A stretch of 64,000 bases of DNA from an uncultured Clostridia bacterium (GTDB taxonomy: Bacteria; Bacillota; Clostridia; TANB77; CAG-508): assembly GCA_934154445.1 (NCBI GenBank), contig CAKPGC010000001.1, forward strand, positions 62,001 through 126,000. The letters are read 5' to 3'. Below the pieces are notes generated by a model. That model saw only the letters and a program-made list of their open reading frames with translations, ran no database searches and was not told the origin of the DNA. Position numbers and translations under genes: made by a program. Positions 9,540 to 18,220 of the stretch are shown here, piece by piece; the stretch's first letter is position 1, and every line of letters begins with the position of its first letter.

Positions 9540-11260
9540 TTAATTGAATTTCAACTCTGGGTATCCTGCATTACTCATATACCATGTATTATCAAAATCC
9601 CATCCTGTAAAATTAGAACTATTTGTGAATTCTGCTGTTGTAAGTCCTTTTCCTGATGATACTTCAGGTACGCTTAATGTGAATAAAGTTTTGTTATAGA
9701 ACGAATTTGTTAAAGTTATTCCTCCTGTTGATTGATTATCATTACTTGCCGTATCGCCTCCTCTAAATGGACCTGTTCTATGTGTTCCTCCTGTAGATCC
9801 ATACCAATAGCTGTTTATAACTGTAATATTTGCACCAGATGACTCATCTCCTACAAATCCTCCTTTATCATAGCAGCCACTCCTTGTTTTAGCGACATCA
9901 ACTCTTGCATAACAATTTTCAAAAGTAATATTAACCTGAGTTCCCCAACATTTTCCTATAAAACCTCCAGCATTCCCACCGAGTATCTGTATTACTAGAA
10001 TCGACACTACCAGTGATTCCAACTTTTCTTATCGTTGAAGTTCCATAATCATCTTGTTCTTTTGCCAAAACTCCTCCACAACCACTTAAATTAACATTTT
10101 TAAATAATATATTTTCAAATGTTGAATTTATAAGATATTTAAAAATTCCTCCATCGGTTATTGTCAAATTTGATATTGTATGTCCTTGACCGTCAAGTTT
10201 TCCACTAAATTTTCCTGATGATATACATTTAAAGTCAAAATCAGCCATATCGATATCATTAACAACATAATAGCTTGCTGATAAATTGCTTCCCATATTT
10301 TGAAAATCTTGAGGAGTTGATATTGCATATCCATTCTTTATTGTTACAGCTTCAGATATATATTCTCTACTGTTTCCAGCATTATCAACTGCTAATATAT
10401 GGAAATAATAACTTCCTGAAGTTGTTAATTTTGAGCTTTCTATTTCTTGTTCTTCACCGTGTAAATGTTCCTCCTGTATACAAAGTTTCGTCTGTTGTTA
10501 TTTCAGTATTTGTTTGGTTAACTACCCACTTACAACTACTTAATTTTACTCCTGTTTTTTCATCCATAATTTTTGCTTTTATTTTTAAAGTTCCATTTAT
10601 ATAATTTTCTCCTTGTAATACTTTAATACTTACATTTGGAGCTTCTTCATCTATATTATCAACTACTAAACTTAATCTTTTTGTATTTTCAGAACTATCT
10701 TTAGCAACAAATTTATATGTTCCATTTTTTGTTACACTATATTTTGTTATATCATTTTCATCTGCTGTTATTCCATCAGCCGGATTTGCTTCTACTAATT
10801 CTATTGATTGTAATGTAGTTCCTTCTAATAAAGTATATCTTAAATTTATTCCTACTGGTCCTTTTGTATATTCACTAGTACTTAAATTATATGTCAATGT
10901 AAATCCCGCTTTTCCCAATATAGTTATATTATTCTTTGTGTCTATTTCAAATAAATATTGTTTATATACACCTTGTATAGTACCATCTTCTAATTTTTCT
11001 ACTTCACTATAATTTTCTTTTTTACTTAAATATTCTTCTAAGGCTTCTACTCCATTTGTACTGTAATAATCTGTCATCCACGTTTGTACATCTAACCATA
11101 TTTCTTCTTTATATTGCGCCATTCTACTCTGTTCTGCTGCGTCTTTAGCATTACTAAATAATCCTGTACTTGTTAATGCTTGTATACTTATTCCTGCTAA
11201 TATCAATAAAATAATTATTGTAATTATCAAAGCTATTAGTGTTATTCCTTTGTTTTTCAT
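9540..11260 (-). CDS. Prepilin-like adhesin with GLUG-type beta-helix, two CGG frameshifts
   Basis: About 572 residues when read with two +1 shifts. The N-terminus KNKGITLIALIITIIILL is a class III prepilin-type peptide (cleavage after KNKG) whose usual Glu5 is Ala. Ig-like segments follow, to ETLYTGGTFT. There CGG is followed at once by TGA; skipping C gives GEEQEIESSKL and a domain 'AVDNAGNSREY'. Next comes 'GKFSGKLDGQGHTISNL', a GLUG-like beta-helix repeat. A second CGG in this part would derail to a stop 15 codons later; skipping it gives DT-GGNAGGFIGKCWGTQVN, another repeat of the same type. The product would be a surface or pseudopilus-associated adhesin. Alternatively it is a doubly broken pseudogene. 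Confidence 0.72.
9979..9981 (-). other. CGG +1 recoding site 3 (prepilin, second site)
   Basis: In-frame ACT-CGG-TGG. Dropping C gives ACT-GGT-GGG (T-G-G) and restores a GLUG-like repeat (GGNAGGFIGK). Confidence 0.72.
10457..10459 (-). other. CGG +1 recoding site 4 (prepilin, first site)
   Basis: In-frame ACA-CGG immediately followed by TGA. Dropping C gives ACA-GGT-GAA and continues the open frame for about 160 codons to the next CGG. Confidence 0.74.
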
Positions 11261-11292
11261 ATTTGCAATTTTCCTTTCTACTTACATAAACA

Positions 11293-11340
11293 GCAAAAAG
11301 ATAGTTAAGAAATCATATTAAAATATGACTATTTAACTAC
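11293..11340 (-). terminator. Leader hairpin with T-run upstream of the prepilin gene
   Basis: TAGTTAA...TTAACTA outer stem with an inner ATCATATT/AATATGAT stem, followed on the minus strand by TCTTTTTG. It lies between the promoter-proximal short ORF and the prepilin start, so it could act as an attenuator. Confidence 0.45.
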
Positions 11341-11349
11341 CTTATTATT

Positions 11350-11394
11350 TTATAAATTTATATTTACAATATCCTCAATTTTTACACTTTTCAT
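11350..11394 (-). CDS. Possible 14-residue leader peptide
   Basis: Short frame MKSVKIEDIVNINL preceded by GAGGAAAAA at proper spacing. It lies between a plausible promoter and a terminator-like hairpin ahead of the prepilin gene. Too short to distinguish from chance; its position is the only support. Confidence 0.25.
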   Translation of the reverse strand: MKSVKIEDIVNINL

Positions 11395-11427
11395 AAATTT
11401 TTCCTCTTCTGTTTATTTATAATAAAG

Positions 11428-11455
11428 TGTATCACTATTAGTTTAATATTGTCAA
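11428..11455 (-). promoter_or_regulatory. Probable promoter of the prepilin gene
   Basis: Minus strand TTGACA, 16-nt spacer, GATACA (weak -10). It lies immediately after the dnaJ stop. Confidence 0.4.
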
Positions 11456-11462
11456 GTATATT

Positions 11463-12626
11463 TTATCCAAATATTCCTTTTCTTTTTATAGGTGGTTGTT
11501 CATTCATTGTTTTAGCAAGTTCAACAAACAATTCCCTTTGTTCTTTTGTTAATCTTTTAGGAGTTTGTACCTGAACCGTAAATATAAAGTCTCCTTCTGA
11601 TGATGAATTTATATATTTAAATCCTTTATTTCTTATTGTAAACTTAGTACCTGTTTGCGTACCTTCAGGTATTTTGTATTTTTCTTTACTTCCATCTACC
11701 ATTGGTATTTCAAGTTCTGCTCCCAGTGTTGCCTGTGTCATTGTTACTGGAATGTCACATAGTACATTGTTTCCTTTTCTTGTATAGATACTATGTTTCT
11801 TAATTCTTAAAGTTATATATAAATCACCCTTAGGTCCACCTTTTGTTCCAGGTTCTCCTTCACCTCTTAATACCACTGTTTGATTATTATCAATACCAGC
11901 TGGTATTTTAACTTTTATTTTGGGTTGTTTTCTTATTGTTCCCTTGCCTTTGCAAAGTTCACAAACTTCAGTTATAACCTCTCCTGTTCCATGACATTTG
12001 CCACATGTTCTTGTTGTTTGAACTTGGCCTAAAATTGTATTTTGTACTTGTGTAACTTGACCTGTTCCATGACAATCTGGACATTTTATAGGAGTTGTTC
12101 CAGGTTTTGCACCTGTACCATGGCAATGCTCACACGTTTCATTTCTTGTTATAACAACTTCTTTTTCAACTCCTAAAAAAGCTTCTTCAAATGTTATATC
12201 CATATTTAAATTTAAATCCGCACCTTTTTTAGGTCCATTATTTTTTCTAGCAGATTGTCTTGAATTTCCTCCAAATCCTCCACCAAAGAAACTAGAGAAT
12301 ATATCTCCTAAATCTCCAAAGTCTCCAAATCCATCGAAACCTGAAGTTGTATATGAATATCCTCCTCCAAAAGGACCTTGACCACCACCAAATCCTTGTG
12401 GTCCGTCTGGTCCAAATTGGTCATACATTCTTCTTTTTTGAGGGTCAGAAAGTGTCTCGTAAGCTTCATTTACTTCTTTGAATTTTTTTTCTGCTTCTTC
12501 TTTATTATCTGGATTTGCATCTGGATGATACTTTTTTGCCATTTTTCTATAAGCTTTTTTTAGTTCATCCTCTGTTGCATTTTTGTCAACACCCAAAACT
12601 TCATAATAATCTTTTTTTCCTGCCAT
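11463..12626 (-). CDS. dnaJ: Chaperone DnaJ
   Basis: 387 residues, typical length. DnaJ (Hsp40) delivers unfolded clients to DnaK and stimulates its ATPase. Domains: J domain with HPD at 34-36, Gly/Phe-rich linker (about 72-120), four CxxCxGxG zinc repeats (CEHCHGTG, CPDCHGTG, CGKCHGTG, CELCKGKG), then the two substrate-binding beta domains. Last gene of the hrcA operon, 14 nt after a small gene of unknown function. Confidence 0.97.
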   Translation of the reverse strand: MAGKKDYYEVLGVDKNATEDELKKAYRKMAKKYHPDANPDNKEEAEKKFKEVNEAYETLSDPQKRRMYDQFGPDGPQGFGGGQGPFGGGYSYTTSGFDGFGDFGDLGDIFSSFFGGGFGGNSRQSARKNNGPKKGADLNLNMDITFEEAFLGVEKEVVITRNETCEHCHGTGAKPGTTPIKCPDCHGTGQVTQVQNTILGQVQTTRTCGKCHGTGEVITEVCELCKGKGTIRKQPKIKVKIPAGIDNNQTVVLRGEGEPGTKGGPKGDLYITLRIKKHSIYTRKGNNVLCDIPVTMTQATLGAELEIPMVDGSKEKYKIPEGTQTGTKFTIRNKGFKYINSSSEGDFIFTVQVQTPKRLTKEQRELFVELAKTMNEQPPIKRKGIFG

Positions 12627-12640
12627 TTTCCTTATCCTTC

Positions 12641-13108
12641 TTACAATTGATTTTCAAACTCATTTTGCATAAGATTTTTATCTTGCATATTTCCAAATGA
12701 TATTTCAATCGTTTCTACTTTATTTTTATAATTTCGATTATTCCATTCTAATTTTACTCTTTCATTATTTAGTAAAACTATTACTTCATTATTATATGAA
12801 TTTCCTGCTTTAAACAGTTCCATTAATGCCATTTCTTCTAAAGGTATTATATTTGCTGGATTGCTTCCGCTTTCATCTTTTGGTGTTAGAATATATCTTT
12901 CTCCTTTTGGAGTATTTTCTCTACATCTATATAAAACTTCTTCTATATTTATTTCTTTATCCATATCTTTTAAATACAAATTATTTTGTTTTTTAAATTG
13001 TTTTGATATATCTTTTAATTCACTTTGTGTAACTATTCTTCTTTGTAATTGATAATCAGCAATTCTATCTCTAAAAGATTTTGCATCGTTGACATTATTT
13101 TTCATCAT
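12641..13108 (-). CDS. Unknown cytosolic protein inside the heat-shock operon
   Basis: About 155 residues from the ATG pair at 13108/13105, overlapping the dnaK stop by a few codons, which implies translational coupling. A longer upstream frame exists but lies inside dnaK and is rejected. The protein is soluble, Asn/Glu/Lys-rich, with a helical first half (KSFRDRIADYQLQRRIVTQ) and a beta-rich second half; no signal peptide or TM segment. I do not recognise a family. Placement between dnaK and dnaJ suggests a chaperone-linked role, by context only. Confidence 0.75.
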   Translation of the reverse strand: MMKNNVNDAKSFRDRIADYQLQRRIVTQSELKDISKQFKKQNNLYLKDMDKEINIEEVLYRCRENTPKGERYILTPKDESGSNPANIIPLEEMALMELFKAGNSYNNEVIVLLNNERVKLEWNNRNYKNKVETIEISFGNMQDKNLMQNEFENQL

Positions 13109-14945
13109 CTTCCACCTTATAATCAGCGTCATAAACATTTCCATTGTCACTATTTGTTCCTTCTCCAGCTGTTGCATTTGGGTCTACTCCTGCTCCTTGA
13201 GCACCATTTGGATTTGCATTTTTGTATAATTGTTCTGACATATCATAAAATACTTTTGTTAATTTTTCTGTAGCTTCTTTAATTTTTTCTGTATCGTTTG
13301 TTTCTAATGCTTTTTTAGTATTATCGATTTCAGTTTCAACTTTAGCTTTTTCTTCACCACTAATTTTGTCTCCTAAATCTGTTAAAGTTTTTTCACTGTT
13401 ATATACTAAACTTTCTGCATTATTTTTAACTTCGATTTCTTCTTTCTTCTTTTTATCTTCTTCAGCATGTGCCTCAGCATCTTTTACAGCTCTATCAATA
13501 TCTTCATCTGTTAAGTTTGTTGATGCTGTTATTGATACATTTTGTTCATTTCCTGTTGCCATATCTTTTGCTGATACATGAACTATACCATTTGCATCTA
13601 TATCAAATGTTACTTCAATTTGAGGAACTCCTCTTGGTGCTGCAGGAATTCCTGTTAATTGGAATCTTCCTAATGTTTTATTGTATGCAGCCATTTCTCT
13701 TTCACCTTGTAATACATGAACTTCAACTGATGTTTGACCATCTGCTGCTGTTGAGAATATTTGTGATTTTTTAGTTGGTATTGTTGTGTTTCTTTCAATT
13801 AATTTTGTAAATACTCCACCATAAGTTTCAATACCTAATGATAATGGTGTTACATCTAATAATACTAAATCTTTAACATCTCCTGATAATACACCACCTT
13901 GGATTGCTGCACCAATTGCAACACATTCATCTGGATTTATTCCTTTATCAGGTTCTTTTCCTGTTATTCTTTTAACAACTTCTTGAACAGCTGGAACTCT
14001 TGTAGAACCACCAACTAATAATACTTTGTGAATATCATTTGCTGTTAGTCCTGCATCTTTTAATGCTTGGTTAACTGGTCCTGCTGTAGCTTCTACTAAA
14101 TCATGAATTAATTCTTCAAATTTAGATCTTGTTAATGTTACATCTAAGTGTTTTGGTCCTGTTGAATCTGCTGTAATAAATGGTAAGTTGATTTGTGTTT
14201 GTTGTACACCTGATAATTCTATTTTAGCTTTTTCAGCTGCTTCTTTTAATCTTTGCATTGCCATTTTATCTGATTTTAGATCTATTCCATTTGATTTTTT
14301 AAATTCACTTACTAAATATTCTATAATTGCATTGTCAAAGTCATCTCCACCTAAATGTGTATTACCACTTGTAGATAGAACTTCAAATACACCATCACCA
14401 ATATCTAGTATAGAAACATCGAATGTTCCTCCACCTAAGTCATATATTAATATTTTTTGGTCTTGTTCTTTATCCATTCCATAAGCTAAAGCTGCTGCTG
14501 TTGGTTCATTTATAATTCTTAAAACTTCAAGTCCTGCTATTTTACCAGCATCTTTTGTTGCTTGTCTTTGGCTATCATTAAAGTAAGCTGGAACTGTTAT
14601 AACTGCTTGAGTTACTTTTTGTCCTAAATAATTTTCAGCATCTGTTTTTAATTTTTGTAAAATCATTGCTGATATTTCTTGTGGTGTAAATTTATCACCT
14701 TCTATTGTTACTTTATCACTTGTTCCCATTTTTCTTTTGATTGATATAACAGTATTATCTGGGTTTGTAACAGCTTGACGTTTTGCTATTTGTCCTACTA
14801 GTCTTTCTCCATTTTTATTAAATGCAACTACTGATGGTGTTGTTCTGTTACCTTCAGCGTTTGGTATTACTACTGGTTCTCCTCCTTCCATAACTGCTAC
14901 ACATGAGTTTGTTGTTCCTAAGTCAATTCCTATAATTTTTCCCAT
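13095..14945 (-). CDS. dnaK: Chaperone DnaK (Hsp70)
   Basis: 616 residues. ATP-driven folding chaperone. ATPase domain motifs: GIDLGTTNSCVAVMEGG at the start, 'DLGGGTFDVS' phosphate loop, 'LLVGGSTRVPAVQ'; linker 'VLLDVTPLSLGIET'; substrate-binding domain and a Gly/Asn-rich acidic tail. Part of the CIRCE-controlled operon. A 126-nt gap with two REP-like palindromes separates it from grpE. Confidence 0.98.
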   Translation of the reverse strand: MGKIIGIDLGTTNSCVAVMEGGEPVVIPNAEGNRTTPSVVAFNKNGERLVGQIAKRQAVTNPDNTVISIKRKMGTSDKVTIEGDKFTPQEISAMILQKLKTDAENYLGQKVTQAVITVPAYFNDSQRQATKDAGKIAGLEVLRIINEPTAAALAYGMDKEQDQKILIYDLGGGTFDVSILDIGDGVFEVLSTSGNTHLGGDDFDNAIIEYLVSEFKKSNGIDLKSDKMAMQRLKEAAEKAKIELSGVQQTQINLPFITADSTGPKHLDVTLTRSKFEELIHDLVEATAGPVNQALKDAGLTANDIHKVLLVGGSTRVPAVQEVVKRITGKEPDKGINPDECVAIGAAIQGGVLSGDVKDLVLLDVTPLSLGIETYGGVFTKLIERNTTIPTKKSQIFSTAADGQTSVEVHVLQGEREMAAYNKTLGRFQLTGIPAAPRGVPQIEVTFDIDANGIVHVSAKDMATGNEQNVSITASTNLTDEDIDRAVKDAEAHAEEDKKKKEEIEVKNNAESLVYNSEKTLTDLGDKISGEEKAKVETEIDNTKKALETNDTEKIKEATEKLTKVFYDMSEQLYKNANPNGAQGAGVDPNATAGEGTNSDNGNVYDADYKVEDDEK

Positions 14946-14970
14946 TTTAAATTCCTCCTTAAATTCTTAA

Positions 14971-15000
14971 TTGCCAAAATAGACGGAGGGTTTTGACAAC
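14971..15000. repeat. REP-like palindrome, copy 1 (grpE-dnaK gap)
   Basis: Imperfect palindrome ending TTTTGACAAC with a GACGGAGGG core. It is the inverse orientation of the neighbouring copy at 15024. Confidence 0.6.
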
Positions 15001-15023
15001 ATTTTTTTATTTTTATATTTCTA

Positions 15024-15054
15024 GTTGTCAAAATTCTCCGTCCCTTTTGACAAC
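15024..15054. repeat. REP-like palindrome, copy 2 (grpE-dnaK gap)
   Basis: GTTGTCAAAA...TTTTGACAAC with a CTCCGTCCC core. Together with copy 1 it forms a closely spaced pair, a layout seen for REP doublets. Confidence 0.65.
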
Positions 15055-15071
15055 TTTTTTAAAATTAATAA

Positions 15072-15587
15072 CTAATTTGCTACCACTACCATAGAATGTC
15101 TAATAACTTTATGTCCTATTTTATAGCCTTTTCTATATTCTTGGACAATTTCTTTTTCCCCCTTTGAATCATCTTGAATACTACTAACAGCTTCATGCAA
15201 TTCTGGATCAAAAGTCTCTCCAAGAGCCTTTATTTCTTCTACACCTTTTGATTTAAGCACATCCTGAAATTGTTTTAAAACAAGTTCAATACCCTTTTTA
15301 TAATTTTCATCAGATGTTTCCACCTTTACTGCATTTTCAAGATTATCTAGAATTGGAAGTATTACTTCTATTATGTCTCCTAAAATTGAATTATATAATC
15401 CTTCTCTTTCTTTTTGACTTCTTTTTTTGTGATTTTCAAATTCTGCTAATATTCTTTTATATCTATCTGTTAATTCATCTAATTCTTGTTGTTTAGATTG
15501 TAACTCGTTTTTATTTGTGTCTTTCTTAGTTGTTTCTTCAGAAGATATTTCATTTTCTAATTCTTCGTTTTCTTTTTTGTCTGCCAT
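15072..15587 (-). CDS. grpE: Nucleotide exchange factor GrpE
   Basis: 171 residues. GrpE releases ADP from DnaK. It has an acidic/Lys N-terminal tail, a long coiled coil (about residues 30-75, 'RYKRILAEFENHKKRSQKE') and the beta-wing end with 'FDPELHEAVSS' and 'VIRHSMVVVAN', all typical. Sixteen nt after hrcA. Confidence 0.95.
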   Translation of the reverse strand: MADKKENEELENEISSEETTKKDTNKNELQSKQQELDELTDRYKRILAEFENHKKRSQKEREGLYNSILGDIIEVILPILDNLENAVKVETSDENYKKGIELVLKQFQDVLKSKGVEEIKALGETFDPELHEAVSSIQDDSKGEKEIVQEYRKGYKIGHKVIRHSMVVVAN

Positions 15588-15602
15588 ATTTTTGCTCCTT
15601 TC

Positions 15603-16613
15603 TTATATTCCCTTATCTTTAAGTTTTTTGTTAATATATTTCATAACTGAAATAACTTTCGAATAATCCATTCTTTTAGGTCCTATAATTCCTATAGTTC
15701 CCATATCTTTATCTCCAACTTTATGTTTGAATGTTATAACACTAAAATCTTTAAGTTCTTCTTTTTCGTTTTCATCACCAATATAAACATTTATATCTTT
15801 TGCAAATCCTGAATTTAATATATCTGTCATTAAATCTTTTTCATCTATTATATTTACAAAGTTTTTTGCAACCGATAAACTATTAAATTCTGGTAAATCA
15901 AATGATTTATTCGTTCCTTCTAGATATAATTGTCTATCTTCAGATATTACCTTTTTAATTTGTTCTATTATTGGTTTTATTACTTTTACACTATACTTCA
16001 TTTCATTTATTAAGTATTTTTCCAATGGAATATCTATTATTTCTAATGGTTGGCCTTTTAATTTTTGATTGAACATATAATTTATCGTTTCTACCTGTTT
16101 ATCTGTTATATCTTCATCAAACTTTATTATTGTTTCTTTAACCATTCCTGTATTTGTTAGTATAATTGCCATTAACATTCTTGGACCTAATAAAACAAAT
16201 TTAATTTCTTCTATTAATAAGTCCTTACTACTTGGGCCTATTGCTAATGTTGTATAATGTGTAATTTCTGAAATTGTAGTTGTTGTTATTTTTGTCAAGT
16301 CTTCTATTTCATTTACTTTGGTTTCAAGTTTGTCACTAATATATTTAATTTCTTCTAAACTTATATTGTCATCTTTTAGCAACTCATCAACATAGTATCT
16401 ATAGCCCTTCTCAGATGGTATCCTTCCACTTGATGTATGTGTTTTTTCCAAGTATCCTGCTTTTTCAAGGTCTGCCATTTCATTTCTTATTGTTGCACTA
16501 CTATATTGTAATTCTTCATTATTTGTTAATGCATTTGAACTTACAGGTTCTGCTGTATTTATATATTCTTCCACTATTGCCTGAAGCACTTTCTTTTTTC
16601 TATCGTCCAGCAT
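15603..16613 (-). CDS. hrcA: Heat-inducible transcription repressor HrcA
   Basis: 336 residues, normal length. HrcA binds CIRCE inverted repeats and represses dnaK operons; GroE helps it fold. The N-terminal winged helix (LDDRKKKVLQAIVEEYI ... SSATIRNEMADLEKAGYLEKTHTSSGRIPS) is diagnostic. The C-terminal part matches the dimerisation domain, ending GPKRMDYSKVISVMKYI. First gene of its operon, autoregulated through two CIRCE elements upstream. Confidence 0.97.
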   Translation of the reverse strand: MLDDRKKKVLQAIVEEYINTAEPVSSNALTNNEELQYSSATIRNEMADLEKAGYLEKTHTSSGRIPSEKGYRYYVDELLKDDNISLEEIKYISDKLETKVNEIEDLTKITTTTISEITHYTTLAIGPSSKDLLIEEIKFVLLGPRMLMAIILTNTGMVKETIIKFDEDITDKQVETINYMFNQKLKGQPLEIIDIPLEKYLINEMKYSVKVIKPIIEQIKKVISEDRQLYLEGTNKSFDLPEFNSLSVAKNFVNIIDEKDLMTDILNSGFAKDINVYIGDENEKEELKDFSVITFKHKVGDKDMGTIGIIGPKRMDYSKVISVMKYINKKLKDKGI

Positions 16614-16626
16614 TTTATCACCTCTT

Positions 16627-16653
16627 TTAGCACTCTTTTATTTTGATTGCTAA
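16627..16653. promoter_or_regulatory. CIRCE operator, proximal
   Basis: TTAGCACTC-N9-GATTGCTAA, one mismatch from the consensus TTAGCACTC-N9-GAGTGCTAA; lies between the promoter and the hrcA start. Confidence 0.92.
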
Positions 16654-16664
16654 TCTTGTTATAT

Positions 16665-16691
16665 ATTATAACCTTTTTTAGCACTTGTCAA
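16665..16691 (-). promoter_or_regulatory. hrcA operon promoter
   Basis: Minus strand TTGACA, 15-nt spacer, TATAAT. The -35 lies within the distal CIRCE-like repeat and the -10 lies between the two operators. Confidence 0.6.
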
Positions 16692-16704
16692 TACTATTTG
16701 CTAA
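16678..16704. promoter_or_regulatory. Degenerate second CIRCE operator
   Basis: TTAGCACTT-N9-ATTTGCTAA: same arm length and 9-nt spacer as CIRCE but three mismatches. It covers the -35 box. Confidence 0.65.
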
Positions 16705-16734
16705 TTTTTTTGTGAATTTTTTGTGAACTAATAT

Positions 16735-16773
16735 AAAAAAAGAAACTTCAATAAATTAAAAGTTTCTTTTTTA
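16735..16773 (-). terminator. Terminator after the NUDIX gene
   Basis: AAAAGAAACTT / AAGTTTCTTTT stem with T-runs on both sides, just past the NUDIX stop. Confidence 0.75.
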
Positions 16774-16775
16774 TT

Positions 16776-17216
16776 TTATATTTTATTTTCTTTAATATCC
16801 TTAACAAATTTTTCTTTTATATCTGGTGGCATTAGAAGAATATTTTCAATTTCATTTCTATTTATTATTTCAGGAATATATTTTCCACTGTCTATATATT
16901 TAGGATTATTTGAAAATTCAGGACCTGTTCCTGTACCAAATTTTCCTGAGACATATTCACACAAATAATATATTGTTACTTGATCAAATTTTTCTGAATA
17001 CTCTTCATACAGTTTCTTTATGATTTTTACATCTATTCCAAATTCTTCCTTTATTTCTCTTAATGTTCCCTCTTCAAATGTTTCATTTTCTTCTTGTCCT
17101 CCGCCAGGAAAAACATAATATTCTTGAATATCTGGATTCTTTTTTACATCTTTTCTATGCATTAATGCAAATCCATTTTCCATTGGTATTACTCCTGCTA
17201 ATCTTATTCTTGACAT
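16776..17216 (-). CDS. NUDIX hydrolase
   Basis: 146 residues. NUDIX enzymes hydrolyse nucleoside diphosphates linked to another moiety. The NUDIX box is complete: GGGQEENETFEEG followed by TLREIKEEFGI fits Gx5Ex7REUxEExGU at about residues 38-60. The substrate is not predictable. Monocistronic, with its own terminator, divergent from the downstream DUF4912 gene. Confidence 0.88.
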   Translation of the reverse strand: MSRIRLAGVIPMENGFALMHRKDVKKNPDIQEYYVFPGGGQEENETFEEGTLREIKEEFGIDVKIIKKLYEEYSEKFDQVTIYYLCEYVSGKFGTGTGPEFSNNPKYIDSGKYIPEIINRNEIENILLMPPDIKEKFVKDIKENKI

Positions 17217-17375
17217 ATATAATCATCCCCTAATTTAAATAACTTTCTTTATTATAATTCCTTCCTATTTTGAGGTCAAGTATTTTTTATTTTTTATTAA
17301 TTTTACTTGAATTTATTCAAATTTTATTATACTATATATAAAAGTAAAAATGAGATAAAACAATGGAGGAAAAAA

Positions 17376-18173
17376 ATGCCAAGAAAAACAAAAGAAAATG
17401 AAAAATTAAAAGATAAAAAGAATACTTCCAAAAAAGTAGCTAGTACCAAAAAGGCTAATAAAACTTCCGCTACTTCTAATAAGTCAAAAACAACCAATAA
17501 AAAAACAACAGCAACAACAAAAAAGACAACAACGAAAAAAACGACAGAAAAAAAATCATCTAAGACAACAAAAAATACGAAAGTTGAAAATAAAATTGTT
17601 GAATACTATGACTTACCTCAAAGATATAATCAAACAGTAGTAAAAGTTTTAGCCCAGACCCCAAAAACCCTATTCATATATTGGGAAATTTCTAATGAAG
17701 ATTTAGACAAATATAAAAAACAATATGGTGAAAACTTTCTTGAAACAACAAAACCAGTTTTAATTGTCCACAATGATACATTAAATTATAGTTTTGAAGT
17801 TGAGATAAATGATTTTGCTAATAGTTGGTATTTACATGTAAATGACAGCAAATCAGATTATAGAATAGAACTTGGTAGACGTCCTATTTCTAGCAATAAT
17901 AACATTAAAGAAAATTATATATATATAACTTCTTCTAATGAAATCGAATCTCCTAATGACCATATACTATTTAACACTTCACAAAAAATGGTTTATTTTA
18001 GAAATATCAAAACAAGTAAAGAAATATCAAAACAAGTAAACAGCCTATCATTTATGCAAAATATGGGCAAAATTTATAATATATATGATTTATACCAAGA
18101 ACTATATAAAAACGAAGAAAATATTGAAGATATAACAAATCCATCATCTCATACTTCTTCTCAATTCAAATAA
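17376..18173 (+). CDS. DUF4912 protein with Lys/Thr-rich N-terminus
   Basis: About 265 residues from ATG 17376, which follows GGAGG; an upstream TTG frame has no support. Residues 1-75 are nearly all Lys, Thr, Ser and Asn (basic, likely disordered). The rest is a DUF4912 domain (YDLPQRYNQTVVKVLAQTP, LFIYWEISNEDL, SWYLHV). DUF4912 genes often sit beside GH57 glucan-branching enzymes, as here, so a role in storage polysaccharide or binding glucan is inferred. Confidence 0.75.
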   Translation: MPRKTKENEKLKDKKNTSKKVASTKKANKTSATSNKSKTTNKKTTATTKKTTTKKTTEKKSSKTTKNTKVENKIVEYYDLPQRYNQTVVKVLAQTPKTLFIYWEISNEDLDKYKKQYGENFLETTKPVLIVHNDTLNYSFEVEINDFANSWYLHVNDSKSDYRIELGRRPISSNNNIKENYIYITSSNEIESPNDHILFNTSQKMVYFRNIKTSKEISKQVNSLSFMQNMGKIYNIYDLYQELYKNEENIEDITNPSSHTSSQFK

Positions 18174-18203
18174 GTTGTCAAAAAGAGGCATCCCTTTTGA
18201 CAG
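18174..18203. repeat. REP-like palindrome between DUF4912 and GH57 genes
   Basis: GTTGTCAAAAAGAGGCAT...CCCTTTTGACAG; same arms as the copies near 15.0, 44.3 and 62.2 kb. Confidence 0.6.
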
Positions 18204-18220
18204 ACGAAAGGAGAACTATA

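Noticed and set aside
13111..13177. Longer start of the small dnaK-dnaJ gene inside dnaK
   Set aside because: It lies in dnaK's coding region without a ribosome site; the ATG pair at 13105/13108 fits.
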